Of a stretch of 64,000 nucleotides of DNA, positions 43,635 to 54,388 are shown piece by piece (positions within the stretch are counted from its first letter, which is position 1; every line of letters starts with the position of its first letter). The stretch comes from Cymodocea nodosa. Lineage: Eukaryota; Streptophyta; Magnoliopsida; Alismatales; Cymodoceaceae. The stretch lies in the NCBI GenBank assembly GCA_036874045.1, contig CM072337.1, positions 3,410,001 to 3,474,000 on the forward strand, read 5' to 3'. The notes under the pieces are model-generated. The model worked only from the letters and a program-made list of their open reading frames with translations, was not told where the DNA came from and made no database searches. Both the position numbers and the translations under genes were made by a program.

Positions 43635-43765
43635 AAGCTGCTAACATAACGCGTTACCTTAGTGTATATTCATGTAACTCAACACGTACAGTTATGCTAA
43701 CTTAACGAGTTAAACATGTGCATCTCACGTGATATACTAAAGCATTTAAATTCAACACGTGCATA
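43635..43765. repeat. Copia-like module in the E3 U3
   Basis: Same segment as 17805-17945: AACGCGTTACCTTAGTGT, CAACACGTACAG, CTAACTTAACGAGTTAAACA and GCATCTCACGTGATA in this order on the plus strand. Confidence 0.65.
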
Positions 43766-44533
43766 AATTTAACTATCCAATGCTTAGGTGCATTTCGAAT
43801 ACTAATAAACTTAACTATCTAATGCTCAGATGCATTTCGGATAGTTACAAATAACTCACTGATATATAACTTAAGTAAATCTACCAGATCTCGGCACGTG
43901 TCAACAACAGTTTAATCGTAAAATAACATTTCGGAGAGTTACAGGTCTATCTATCCGATGCTCAGATGCATTTCGGATAGTTACAGCTAACTCACCAAAA
44001 ATCTACTTAAGTCACTTTACTAGAACATGACACGTGTCCTCAGCTATTTTATAAATAAAAAGAGATTTCGGAGAGTTATACATATAATTGTCCGATGCCC
44101 AACTGCAATCTTAGATAGTTATAGATAACTCACCGAAAGTTCACTTAAGTCATGCATTATGGTTTGGACATGTGTACTTCAGGAAATAATAAAATATTCT
44201 CTCAAAACATAACTGTTCGGCAATTTAAACATAACTATTCGATACATGTTTGGTCTGTTAAACATAACTGTCTGAATATGTTCGGTATGTTAAACATAAC
44301 TATCTAAAATATCAGAAAATTCAGATATTTAAGAATTTCACAGCCTGCAACTTACCGACAGTTTAGAAATGTACTAAATTAACATTAATTCCCCTAAATT
44401 AAGCAGATTCTTCAATTAAAGCATATAACAGTGCAATTATAACATAATGTCTTAATTCTTATATGATAAGCTAAATATTATGCAATTAACCATCATTTAA
44501 CCGTTAATAATATGCACTTTTTCATTCTAAACA

Positions 44534-44614
44534 GTTAGTCATTTTATTTTTCCAAAATTCATAATTATTTCCATCAAAGAATGGAGGTCTGTAAACATGT
44601 TGATTCTCTACCAT
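44534..44614 (-). pseudogene. gag: Copia C gag N-terminus
   Basis: ATG at 44614 encodes MVENQHVYRPPFFDGNNYE, then FWKNKMTN, the typical start of a Ty1/copia Gag (PPxFDGxNY..W). It follows the copia PBS and LTR by about 40 bases and is cut after 27 codons by the end of the E3 LTR. Confidence 0.75.
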
Positions 44615-44652
44615 TTATCTTAGATTGATTAAGTCTATTATAAACATAATGA

Positions 44653-44664
44653 AGCTCTGATACC
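44653..44664 (-). other. Copia C primer binding site (initiator tRNA-Met)
   Basis: TGGTATCAGAGC on the minus strand is the standard Ty1/copia PBS. It follows the LTR end (CCCATCA plus a short spacer). Confidence 0.9.
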
Positions 44665-44667
44665 ACT

Positions 44668-46440
44668 TGATGGGATCAAATGGTACACTAGAGGGGGGTG
44701 AATAGTGTCCTAATTAAATTTAAGTTGCTTTTAAAATTTAAGAAGCTTTTGACACTAATGAACCCTGATTCAATTGATTTTATAGCAATAAATAAAATGC
44801 AGGAAAGAAAGAACACAAGAGATTTTTATAGTGATTCCCCAAACCTAGGTGGTCTACTCCTCAAGGTCACAACCTTGAGAATTCCACTAAGTACTTTTAA
44901 GGCTAAGCACAAAACTTAAGTAAGTTACTTTTTTAGGCTAAGCAGCAACCTTACAGATGTTTTTCTCAGGCTTAACAACAACCCTATAGATGTTTTTACA
45001 AGCTAAACAATAACCTAATAAAAAGCACCAACTTTGTGTACTCAAGACCCCAATCTTGAGCAAGTGAAGTCTTACACTTCACTCTCTTCACCAAGGCCCC
45101 GACCTTGTGAAGGTACACTCACAACATCCTTGTGAGTTAGGATTTTATCTAAATAAAGACAAAAAAAATTTAAGTGCAAGAGTCATTGACTCAAAATGAT
45201 TAAAACACACAACACAAAACAACTCCTATGAAGAGTCGATTATTGAAACCTTGGGAGAAATCCTGATTTATCTACAGGCTTTGATCTTTAGTGATTTGTT
45301 GTAGACGAATCTTTAAATTGTTTGTAGGATTGCTAAAAATCAATTTCTCCTTTTGTGTGTTGAATATTCTATGTGTTGTGTATTCTTCTATTTTCTGCAA
45401 ATCTTTTCTATTCTTCCTTCGAGATTTGCATATTTGGAAAGGATTCTGAATTAGTTAGATTCCTTGTGTAGTAATCCATTTCCAGAAATGTTCAATCATA
45501 ATTAATTGAGATAGGCAATTAAGAAATATCTTGCCAAAATAGTTAGTCAATTAATAGTAGTTGCAGATTCTGTAAAAGTAAAATATTCAAAGGCTTTTAG
45601 AAAATCGAAGACTTAGAAAGCCAACCTATCAAAACTTAAAAACATTTCAGATAGTTTAGACCTAACATTATGAAAGGCAACTTAAGTCATGCATTTAAAT
45701 TAAAACATGTGTCCTTTTGAAACAATCACATAAAACATTAAAAATAAACTATCTGATAGAAAAAACATGCTTCAGATACTTATAAGAGATAACTCTTCGA
45801 TTCTTAAGACATTTTAGATAGTTACATTTGTAACCTTTTGAAAAGTCGCTTAAGTCAAAAATAACATTAAAAATTAACTATCCAAATGTTAAAACAGATT
45901 TCAGATACTTACTGAATGTAACTCTCTAATTCTTAAGGTATTTCGGATAGTTACATTCGTAATCTTTCGAAAAGCCACTTAAGTCATGCATTAAGGGCAT
46001 GACATGTGTTCTTCAAAAAGTAGTAACCGAAAATACAAATAAGTCATAAACAAGTTAACTATCCAGAACTTAAAACTTGACTATCCAAAAATAAAGGTAT
46101 TTCAAATACTTAAAAATAAAACTATCCAAATAAGAGAAAAACTTAACTCACCAAATAGTAAATATTTTCAGATAGTTACAAAAATAACTCTCCAACCAAA
46201 TAGAAGAAAAAGCTAACTATCCGATTTACCTATTTTTTGGAGACTTGCATTGTAACTCTTCGATCAACCACTTGACAAAAATGGAAACCTTTTGAAATCT
46301 ATTTTCAAAATATTTCTAAATATATAGTAGTTAAACAATTTCAATTTCAATAGAGTGACTACTAAAAATATTTCTATAAATATTTAAACACACGTTTTTC
46401 ATCATTAAAATTAACTTATAAAATAATGAACTAATAAACA
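44668..46440 (-). mobile_element. Copia C LTR
   Basis: On the minus strand it ends CACCCCCCTCTAGTGTACC, then GATCCCATCA, just before the PBS. Its U3 (about 45620-46260) has repeated CTATCCGAAA-like, ACTTAAGTCATGCATTA and CATGTGT words that also fill the gypsy U3. The start (right end) is not clear; I place it near 46440, where a copia RT fragment in the other orientation begins. Confidence 0.65.
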
Positions 46441-46457
46441 CAACTTTATTTATTAAA

Positions 46458-46613
46458 AAATCTAGGAATGATATTTTAGTTGTACAAATCTATGTTGATG
46501 ACATCATATTTGGATCAACAAATGAAAATATATGCAAAGCTTTTGCTAAGAACATGTTTGACAAGTTTGAAATGAGTATAATGGGAGAGTTAAATTATTT
46601 TCTTAGCTTGTAA
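46458..46613 (+). pseudogene. pol: Ty1/copia reverse transcriptase fragment
   Basis: Fifty-one codons, KSRNDILVVQIYVDDIIFG to MGELNYFLSL then TAA, are the catalytic part of copia RT with the YVDD active site. Nothing else of pol is present. It lies opposite in strand to the neighbouring copia C LTR, so it comes from another element or an inverted piece. Confidence 0.85.
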
Positions 46614-46616
46614 ATT

Positions 46617-46700
46617 ATGTTAAGACCCTTGTATTTTGATAATGCAAAAACCTGTGTGAGGAAACAAATTGTATTTCGCAGTTTAGACAGGTCAGTGTTC
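46617..46700 (+). mobile_element. Copia D LTR start fragment
   Basis: TGTTAAGACCCTTGTATTTT, then GATAATGCAAAAA, resembles the first bases of SIRE-type LTRs, which often start TGTT and soon reach TTTTGATnATGCAAAA. The fragment ends before the gypsy leader at about 46700. Confidence 0.4.
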
Positions 46701-46766
46701 TAATTGTTAACTTCTATTTGATAGGCGGCACTAGAGAACTTGATTAGTTCCTCGGCAACGGCGCCA
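46701..46766 (-). other. PBS and leader start following the E4 LTR
   Basis: TGGCGCCGTTGCCGAGGA (46766-46749) is the best tRNA-Asp-type PBS in the window, with one mismatch to the tRNA end. A short leader follows (GTGCCGCC, then GTTAACAATTAG) that is shared with E2. So the LTR at 46768-48738, which ends E4, also looks like the 5' LTR of a further copy. Confidence 0.75.
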
Positions 46767-46767
46767 G

Positions 46768-48738
46768 TAAACTTGTATTGATTTGTCTTTATGCTTATAT
46801 AAATAATTACTTTTAGAAGTAAACTAACAACCTTTCACATAAATTAGATATTAATTCCAATTTGTATTTTAATTGCAAGTGCATAATGTATATTGTATTT
46901 GTGTGCAAGTACAGGTCAATCCCACAAAGATTGAGTAAGAATTGTGTACTATTCTGATTTTTATATTGGAGTTTATGTGTTCAGTTAAGCACTCTGTTGA
47001 GTTACAGTTAACACAACAGACCTAGTTCATGGAGTTATGGCTAACTCAACGGACTAACTTCATGGACTTAAGTTAACTCCACGAGCCTATCTTTCTAGTT
47101 AATTACTGCTATTTACATAGGAATTTGGCCAACCATTGGGCGGTTCCATAGATTGTAAATAACATCAATTAAGCTCTTTAATGTTAGTTAATATTAGATT
47201 TATCATTAAGCAATACTAACATTCAAATATTTCAAACAGTAATTATTAAAATCTTTAAGTATCTAGAATAAATCAATTTCAGAAAATTGTAAAACTATTT
47301 TCTATTTTCTGAATCAAACAAACATAAAGCACTCACAATACGGACACTGATAACATTAATCACGATACAAAACAAACAATACAACACTTTAATACTAAAT
47401 GTAAACATAGATAAGTTATTATTTTTGGTATTTTTGTTTTGATGTGTTCATGAAGATGGGCGAAAGGTGAAATGTAAAAATCTCTATCGACAATAAAAAC
47501 TTCTATCACTACATGTGACGTGATTACACCACTGAAAACTTAATCACTTACAATCCTGCCTCCTCTCACTATAGAATCGCGAGTCCAGAATTGCAAGATG
47601 ATCTCCTCTTCAACATACTAGCATCAACCTGAAACCAAGGCTAGAAGCTTTATGATCTCCTGAGATATGAGTCGGTGCTTGGTGAAAATGGCTTTCCTTC
47701 CTATGACGCGATCACTCCTCATAGTGGTTGTCAAGCACCGTGTTTGGCTTGGAATCGACCCGACATTAGGAAAGTATCCTCACAGACCTCCGATGGTTAG
47801 TGATTTTTGGTGATGGTGTGGAGCTTCAGTGAATTTCTGACACTGCCTGCAGTTAGCGCGGTCCTCCACCTCTACACACACAGCCAACCACCCTTTCTTC
47901 ATTTTTCTCCTCTTCTTTTATATTTCTTCCATAGTAACTGCTTCTACTTAGATGATTGATTGGATTTCCTACATTCATATCAATGATGGTGATTTCTTCT
48001 TCCTTTCATGAGTGAATTCCTATGTGATACGTGCAATCGTGGTTTCCCTTCAAATGTCTTGTTTCTGTAACCGCTATAGTGGCATATTAGAAAATAAATG
48101 GTTTGTGGAGTTATAGATAACTCAACAGACTTACATCATTGATTTAACTATAAAACACATGCAATAAAGAAATAAGCTGCTAACATAACGTGTTACCTTA
48201 GTGTGTATTCATGCAACTCAACGCGTACAATTATACTAACTTAACGAGTTAAACATGTGCATCTCACGTAACATACTAAAGCATTTAAATTCAACACGTG
48301 CATAAATCTAACTTAACAAGTTCAGATATTTCGAACACTTACGAATCTAACTATTTGATGCCTAGATGCATTTTGGATAGTTAACAGATAACTTACCGAA
48401 AATCCACTTAAGTCATGTATTAAGGTTTCAACATGTGTATTTCAAGAAATAATAAAATATTCTATTATCGTTAAAAATACAATTGTCTGGTACATGCAAT
48501 ATAACTCTCTAAAACAATAGAAAATTCAGATACTTAAGAATTTCACAACTTACAATTTACCGATAGTTCATAAATGTACTAAATTAACATTAATTTCTTG
48601 GAATTATGCAGATTCTTTCATTAAAGCATATAACAGTGCAATTACAACATAATGGCTTAATTTTCATATGATAAGCTAAAAATTATGTAATTAACCATCA
48701 TTTAATCATTAATATTATGCACTTTTTCATTCTAAACA
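46768..48738 (-). mobile_element. LTR closing E4, with PPT on one side and PBS on the other
   Basis: Starts TGTTTAGAATG at 48738 after the PPT and runs 1,971 bp to ACAAGTTTA next to the PBS. It includes the copia-like U3 module (48165-48310) and the U5 text. It serves as 3' LTR of E4. The PBS on the other side is expected only for a 5' LTR. Confidence 0.85.
48165..48310. repeat. Copia-like module in the E4 LTR U3
   Basis: AACGTGTTACCTTAGTGTGT, CAACGCGTACAA, CTAACTTAACGAGTTAAACA and GCATCTCACGTAACATA occur in the same order as in E2, E3 and the copia A U3. Confidence 0.6.
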
Positions 48739-48790
48739 CTTCCCCCATACTTAAATTTTTCTAGTCCCTTAGCAAACTAAGATCTAACTA
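48739..48790 (-). other. E4 polypurine tract with conserved upstream text
   Basis: On the minus strand, TTGCTAAGGGACTAG, AAAATTTAAGTATGGGGGAA and G stand directly before TGTTTAG of the LTR. Plant Ty3/gypsy elements of this group commonly have GA(G/C)GAC(A/T)AG..., TTTAAGT.TGGGGG at this place. This is the only intact 3' terminus of the family here. Confidence 0.85.
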
Positions 48791-50568
48791 GTTGGTCTTC
48801 CTAAAGTGCTAAATTTAATTCTTCATTTCGTTCTTCTTCAGATTAATAAATTAGATTACTACATAGATATTCTGTATGCTTTAGTAATCTATTTTAACTT
48901 TGTTTTCTCCTCTTCAACCTGCAAATATATTTAGAATATATGTAAATTACATATAAAATATATCAGCATCACATAGGTGTTAATTATATTATCATTTTTT
49001 TTTCTTTTCAGTATCTATCATCCTAAATTTCCCAATATGATTTCCAGAATAAATTTCAACAACATACGAATCAAAACACAATCCAATTCAATATGATTAA
49101 GATAAGTAGAATAAAGAATTGTATCTCAAATAAACAACTTCAAAAGTCTATTCTAGATCCATACTTCAGTAATCTTAGATAATAGAAAATATACTTGATT
49201 CAAAAGATATCTGTATTTCACAAAACACTTTTATCTTTTCAAAATAGTATATGCATATTTGTACTTTAAAAGTTAATTTGAAAAGCTTGAATCATATAAG
49301 AGCTTTCTATTGTACCCATGTATCGAGCTTTTAGTCAACAATCCTAGATCTAATCAGGATCTTAGGTTGCCAAATTTAAAGAGTCATTTTTTAGGTCAAC
49401 AATCCTTACATACCTATCTGCTCAAGTACAAAAGGCTCATGATCAAACAAGTCAATAAACTCTCAAAGTTTTTCTCTTTTTTCCTCTCTCTTTTTTCTTT
49501 TCAATACAGTATATATACATATTCTACTAATACAGATGCAATAAAACACAAATCTCATATAGTCCTGCTTCTATTATTTACTGAAAATATGAATCCATAT
49601 CAATAAGCTCATACTTTTTCTATAGTTAAATAAGATCTACACATAAATCATTCTACAAGTTTAATCAACCAAATTAAATGTATCATTAATCATATGTATT
49701 TCATTTAATCCAAAAATCAACATTTCAGCTCTTCCAGGATTTTAGATAATTTACTGAGTTTCAGTTAAGCATTTTGTTTTCTTTTTAAAATCATGAAACT
49801 GTTAAACTCATAAAATTCAGCAAAAACATAAGATACTATATCTAGATTTGTATGAATAGTAAAATTCTGTATCATCTTATGTAACATTCAAGCAATTATA
49901 GTTCTTAAAAATTTACAGTTTCAATTATCGGATAGTTATAGCAAATTCATAAATAAATAAAAAATTTCAATTTCCACAAAACTTTGCAGTACCATTCTAA
50001 TTCCTCTAATTAACAAAATTACATGGTTATTACTTTAATTACCTTCCCTCCATACCTACATTTTGCATTGTCCTCAATGTAAAAGATTTTACAGTAAATA
50101 TAGTAATTGTAGCAAGCATGAATATTATTTCGTTGACTTAGCACCTAACTCAACGAACTTAATTCGTTAAGTTAATGAATAATTCCACGAACTGAGTTTA
50201 AATGTAAATTCAGGATAAGTAATCAAATACATACCTTGTTCTTTTCTATCTCCTTCAATATCTTCTGATTTTTTATTCTAAAAATCTTTTCATTCACAAA
50301 TAAAAGCAGAATATATAACAAAATAACATTTAACAACAAAACAGATATTGTTAAATCAGTGTCTTGTGTGGAACCTAGGCTCCTATGCCTTTGGTGGCTC
50401 ACAAGTAAGCTAGTTGATTTCTAAGAATAGATACCAACAAACTCGATTGATATTTTGTTTTTTTTTTCTTTTATAAAATAAAGCTAAAACTAAAATTTTT
50501 TCTTTTCTTTTTCATTTTCTAGAAATAAATGCAAAATACACACAACATTAAAATTACAGAGTCACAGT
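48791..50568 (-). other. E4 long 3' noncoding region with a second PPT-like site
   Basis: About 1.8 kb between the F-box stop and the PPT with no convincing ORF. At 50040-50095 (minus strand) it holds TTTTACATTGAGGACAATGC, then GTAGGTATGGAGGGAAGG, which resembles the text before a gypsy 3' LTR. At 50126-50190 it has TAACTCAACG/CGTTAAGTTA-type palindromes. The part nearest the F-box matches 33381-33700 of E2. Confidence 0.6.
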
Positions 50569-51095
50569 TTAAGAACATGATTGAAAAGTAGTAACAAATG
50601 GAATAAATGTGTTAGTCCATGTAAACTTTTTAGGCATAATTCTTCTTGCTATTAATTCTGTTTTCATGCAATCTGTTTTCCTTTTTAGCTTGTAAACTTG
50701 CAGTATGTTATCAATACTAAAGATAAGTGTATTTCCATTAATGAAATGAAATGTAGAAAGGGATCCTCTTCTATTCCAAGATAATGAAGCTATTTCTATT
50801 TCTACATCTATTTCAACATATTCTTCTTCTCACTTCCATTCATTTAGGTCTTTCATAATCCATATTTGAAATTTCCTCAATTCATCCCACCATCTTATTA
50901 GACATAAAGTAGGATCATCATATTCATTATACCACATTCCTAATTGAATTTTATCATAATCTAAAGATGGTGGTTTAGCTATATCACTCGGTGTAAGCAA
51001 TATTTCAATAAAATCATCATCATGACTATCTATGCTTACTATGTATAAATCAGATCTAAATGCAACTAATAAATCTGTGATTAGATATATATATC

Positions 51096-52675
51096 TGTAG
51101 GACCGTATGGCTACACAAGAGGGGGGTGAATTGTATTTTTCAATATTTTCGAATATAATTGAAACTTTAAAACTCAAAAACAAGTCAAGACATTGTTTTC
51201 ATAAAATCATTTTTATTCAAGGTTTCAATTACAATATACAATTCAATTCTCCTTAGAAATTGTAGATGCAATTATATCTCGATACCATGTATCATCTAAA
51301 CAATTTCATAACTACAAACAGAGAAAACTAATTTGCGAAATTTAAAGCATTTCTCCCTGTTTGAGATCTTTCTTCTTCTTTTTCTTTTTCTTCTTCAGTA
51401 ATTCTTCAATGACGAATATCCTGTCTTTTTATGCTTCACCGAATTCGCTTTCTTCTGATACTTTAAATCTTCAATGATGTAAATCTTACCTTTTTATGCT
51501 TCATTGAATTTGCTTCCACCTAAGAGATTTTCCTCGAAGAGGTGTTTTTGATCCTTGAAAAGATTTTTCGTTTGATGTGCAAGGATAATTTGATCAATGA
51601 GAATTCTATACCTTTTATACTGTATCTTCATTTCATGCATATCCTCCATGTTTAATCACTACCAATTTTCCACTTCTTCACGTCTTTTCTTTTTCCTTCA
51701 TCGAAATACACACGTTTTGACCCACGTTTACATTTCAAATTTTCTTTAATCATCAATCATGGATCTCTAAAAAATTTCCTGCAAAATAAACTTTCTCGTC
51801 CAAAATTTTTCATCAAGTATAATATGAAATCATTACTTTAATGTTAACTAAACGAGTAACACAAGTATATATATAACTTAACGTTTTCAACTTAGTGAGT
51901 TTCTCATGTGCCAATTCACGTGACAAGTATTGTAGCTAACTCAACAAACTAACTCTGTAGTGTTATGCTAACTCAACCAACCATCTCTATTGTGTTACGA
52001 TAACTCAACGAACTAGTAATAAACAAATGTTTTTATAATAAGAATTTTACCACGTGCAAAAATAACAACTTAAGTTTTATAATGCTAACCTAACGTGCTG
52101 CCTTAGTGTTCAATATAGCAACTCAACGCGTTTAGTTATGTTAACTTAACGAATTAAACATGTGCACCTCACGTGATTCAATATAACATTCGTAACTTAT
52201 AATTTCACCACGTGTATAACACTAACTTAACGAATTGTCTAAACTTTTACTCACTAACTTAACGAGTTCGTCTCTTTTTTTACTTACTAACTTAGCGAGT
52301 TCTCACATGACCTATTTTAACCTTTAAGCCTCTAACTTAACGAGTTCTCACGTGATCTCTATATGACTAAAACTCTAACTTAACAAGTTTTCCAAACGTG
52401 CACTATAAATGATACAGAAAATATAACTTTAAAACATATCATGCTTTTCAATAAAAACACATGTTAACTTAACGTTTAGTTAAATGACAAATTAATGCAA
52501 TGAAATGACTAATTATTAACTTAGTATAATTTCAGATCCAATACAATCAAGTATTTATATCAGTAAGTTTTTTCTGTATTAATTAATGATTTTAATTTCC
52601 TTTCACAAGCAATAGTAATTGAGCAAATATGATTAATTTCGTTCAGCACACATCATCAAAACAAAATACTCAACA
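51096..52675 (-). mobile_element. 3' LTR of the one-LTR copia A element
   Basis: Runs from TGTTGAGTATTTTG (52675) to CCTACA (51096), ending CACCCCCCTCTTGTGTAGCC. Same family as 19690-21366, with the ACTCGTTAAGTTA/CACGTG array in U3. Confidence 0.9.
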
Positions 52676-53163
52676 ATCTCCCCCTTTTTGATGATGACAA
52701 AACCATATTAAATCAATTATGAAATATCTTTAACTCAACTAAGCACCTTCGTTGGGTTAACTTTTAATTCAACAAACAAGTTTGTTGACTTAAGTTCACT
52801 TAAGCTTATTTCTATTGTTTGTGTAAATTTCACCTCTCAGAACTAAAACTTTCAAATGTCAATAATTATATAAGTATCATTTCTCTAATTATCATCTGTC
52901 AAATTACAATAACCATAAATATCATCTCCCTTTATATTATATGCAATTAAAATCATAATCATCTTTTTATAACATTTCTCCCCCTTTTTGTCATTAATCA
53001 AAAAGATAATTACAAAGAATATATATATAGTAAGAGATATATTTACAACTCTTTCTATAAACAATGATAAGAATAGAATGCATTTACAGAAAAATGTATT
53101 GTTCAATGAATCAAACAAGGAATACAAACATTACATTTTGTATTCAGATACAAACAAAAATAG

Positions 53164-53552
53164 TTATCGACCCCTCCTAAGTATATCACTTATAGCATTA
53201 CAAATTTTATCTCCTAGATGCCTAATATCATTTTTGATGTCGTTAAGTACATCATCTAGGTCAGGAGGTATCTAAGTTTGCTGTTCTGCTTAAACTGAAT
53301 AACTTTGTTGTTGTTGTTGTATATGGTCTGTACAATCAAGTTGTTGTTGTTGTTGTTGAGGTTTATGCATGGCCTAGAATCATTGTAAATCTTTTACACT
53401 AAATGCTCTCATGCCTTTAGTTTTAGAGGGCCAGTCAGATAAATTCAATTGGCTTGCAAGGATTCTACATACAACATCACCATAAAATAACTTTGAACTC
53501 ATATGCTGTAGTTGAGAAGTAAAAACATCAAACCAATTGTACTAGATCAACA
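53164..53552 (-). pseudogene. Copia A last ORF, C-terminal part with PF20167-like end and poly-Gln
   Basis: The frame reads NWFDVFTSQLQHMSSKLFYG, DVVCRILASQLNLSDWPSKT, KGMRAFSVKDLQ, then Gln-rich stretches from CAA repeats, then LDDVLNDIKNDIRHLGDKIC to a stop at 53166-53164. In-frame stops are present. The first block aligns with INWSVVFISKL, KKKMFYGDLIPLLMVDCIDF and TKWASKR of the gypsy PF20167-like ORF. In SIRE-type copia the last ORF lies after pol, as here. Function unknown. Confidence 0.6.
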
Positions 53553-54170
53553 ATATCCATCAAGTATGACATGTATGTTGTTAATTAATGATTTTTGTCC
53601 TAGATATATCATAGTATTTTCAGTCCAAGATCTATTCAGAAAATTATACACACTTAAACATAAATCTTCATCCCAATTTCCAATTGGTCTCCAATAATAT
53701 AATTTTTTGGGAATGGTCAAATTTTTATCAAAAAAGATTAAAGCTGACCCATAATTTTCAGTTGGTACTTCAAATCTATTAGGCCTTCCTATATTCCATT
53801 CTTCTCTTGTGATAGGATTTCTAATCAAAATATCAAGTAACAGAATTGCATACCTTGGTTTGGTTCTGTAAATAATTAATCCTTCATCTATACCCATAAT
53901 ATGATCTATTCCTTCTAATGTATTGGGTGGAATTCTAGCAGTTTCTTCCATATTCAGATATTCATAGCAGATTGAACTACGATTTAATGACTTCCATAAA
54001 AATTCATCTCTAATCTTAGTCATTTTTGTAGCTTGTAGTCCATGAAAATATTTTTCTCTAACACAGTCTTTAATATCCTTTGATACACAACACAATCTGC
54101 ACAGATCTTTAGTTGACAAGTTACTCAGTACTTCCCTCAGTGCATCTAGTGGTAATTTCATCAATTCCAT

Positions 54171-54388
54171 CTATTGTGATTCTGTATAACATAAACAAAA
54201 AATTAACAAAGACAAAATTAACATAGCTACTTACTTACCCTCATGGAGTTAGGTCATAACTCAACAGACTAAGTTTGTTGAGTTAAATAATAACTTTACG
54301 ATACTACTAACTATAATTAAACTTACATTTTTTCTTTTTATATTTTTCTACTTACTATATTATACATAGTTACTTTAGTTATATTGCT
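54171..54388 (-). promoter_or_regulatory. E4 gag/F-box spacer with palindrome and splice-like sites
   Basis: Holds TAACTCAACAGAC and GTTTGTTGAGTTA as an inverted repeat (54246-54290), GTAAGTTTAATTATAG (donor-like) and a T-rich tract ending TTATACAG (54190-54182), 12 bases before the F-box ATG. It parallels 32009-32240. Confidence 0.45.

Larger units (their letters stand above)
42251..44533 (-). mobile_element. E3 5' LTR (Ty3/gypsy)
   Basis: Starts TGTTTAGAATG at 44533 and ends at the PBS, 2,283 bp. TATA at 42518-42510. Palindromes of the E1 type lie just upstream (42530-42620). The U3 includes the copia-like module at 43635-43765. Outer flank is GTTAG (44534-44538), against GTAAG before the E2 LTR. 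Confidence 0.87.
51096..53552 (-). mobile_element. One-LTR copia A element inserted in the E4 F-box, ATATC duplication
   Basis: A 2,457 bp insertion flanked by a perfect ATATC (51091-51095 and 53553-53557). It contains one LTR (51096-52675), a PPT (AAAAAGGGGGAGAT, 52689-52676) and only the last 0.9 kb of internal sequence. The far end reads TGTTGATCTAG on the minus strand, not an LTR, yet its first six bases copy the LTR start TGTTGA. The 5' LTR and nearly all of the coding region are missing. Confidence 0.88.
50569..54170 (-). pseudogene. E4 captured F-box/FBA gene, split by a copia insertion
   Basis: Exon-like parts are 54170-53558 (open, MELMKLPLDALREVLSNL, STKDLCRLCCVSKDIKD: an F-box) and 51090-50569 (FBA domain: AFRSDLYIVSIDSHDD, LCLIRWWDELRKFQIWIMKD, then ARRIMPKKF). 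With the insertion set aside only one stop is evident, a TGA at a Trp codon in EW(K)xEEEY near 50830. FBA landmarks in the first part are ILIRNPITREEWNIGRP, KLYYWRPIGNWDEDLCLS and NFLNRSWTENTMIYLG. The F-box would bind SKP1 and the FBA domain a substrate. This is the best-preserved copy and shows that the cargo was a full-length coding sequence when it spread. It lies 219 bases after gag. Confidence 0.87.

Noticed and set aside
46458..46613. Copia RT fragment assigned to copia C
   Set aside because: It is on the opposite strand to the copia C LTR and PBS, so membership is not supported.
49310..49606. 98-residue ORF in the E4 3' noncoding region
   Set aside because: It is on the strand opposite to E4, is A/T-rich and has no recognisable motif.
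53308..53365. GTTGTT repeats as a microsatellite of interest
   Set aside because: They encode the Gln-rich part of the copia A last ORF on the minus strand and are explained by it.
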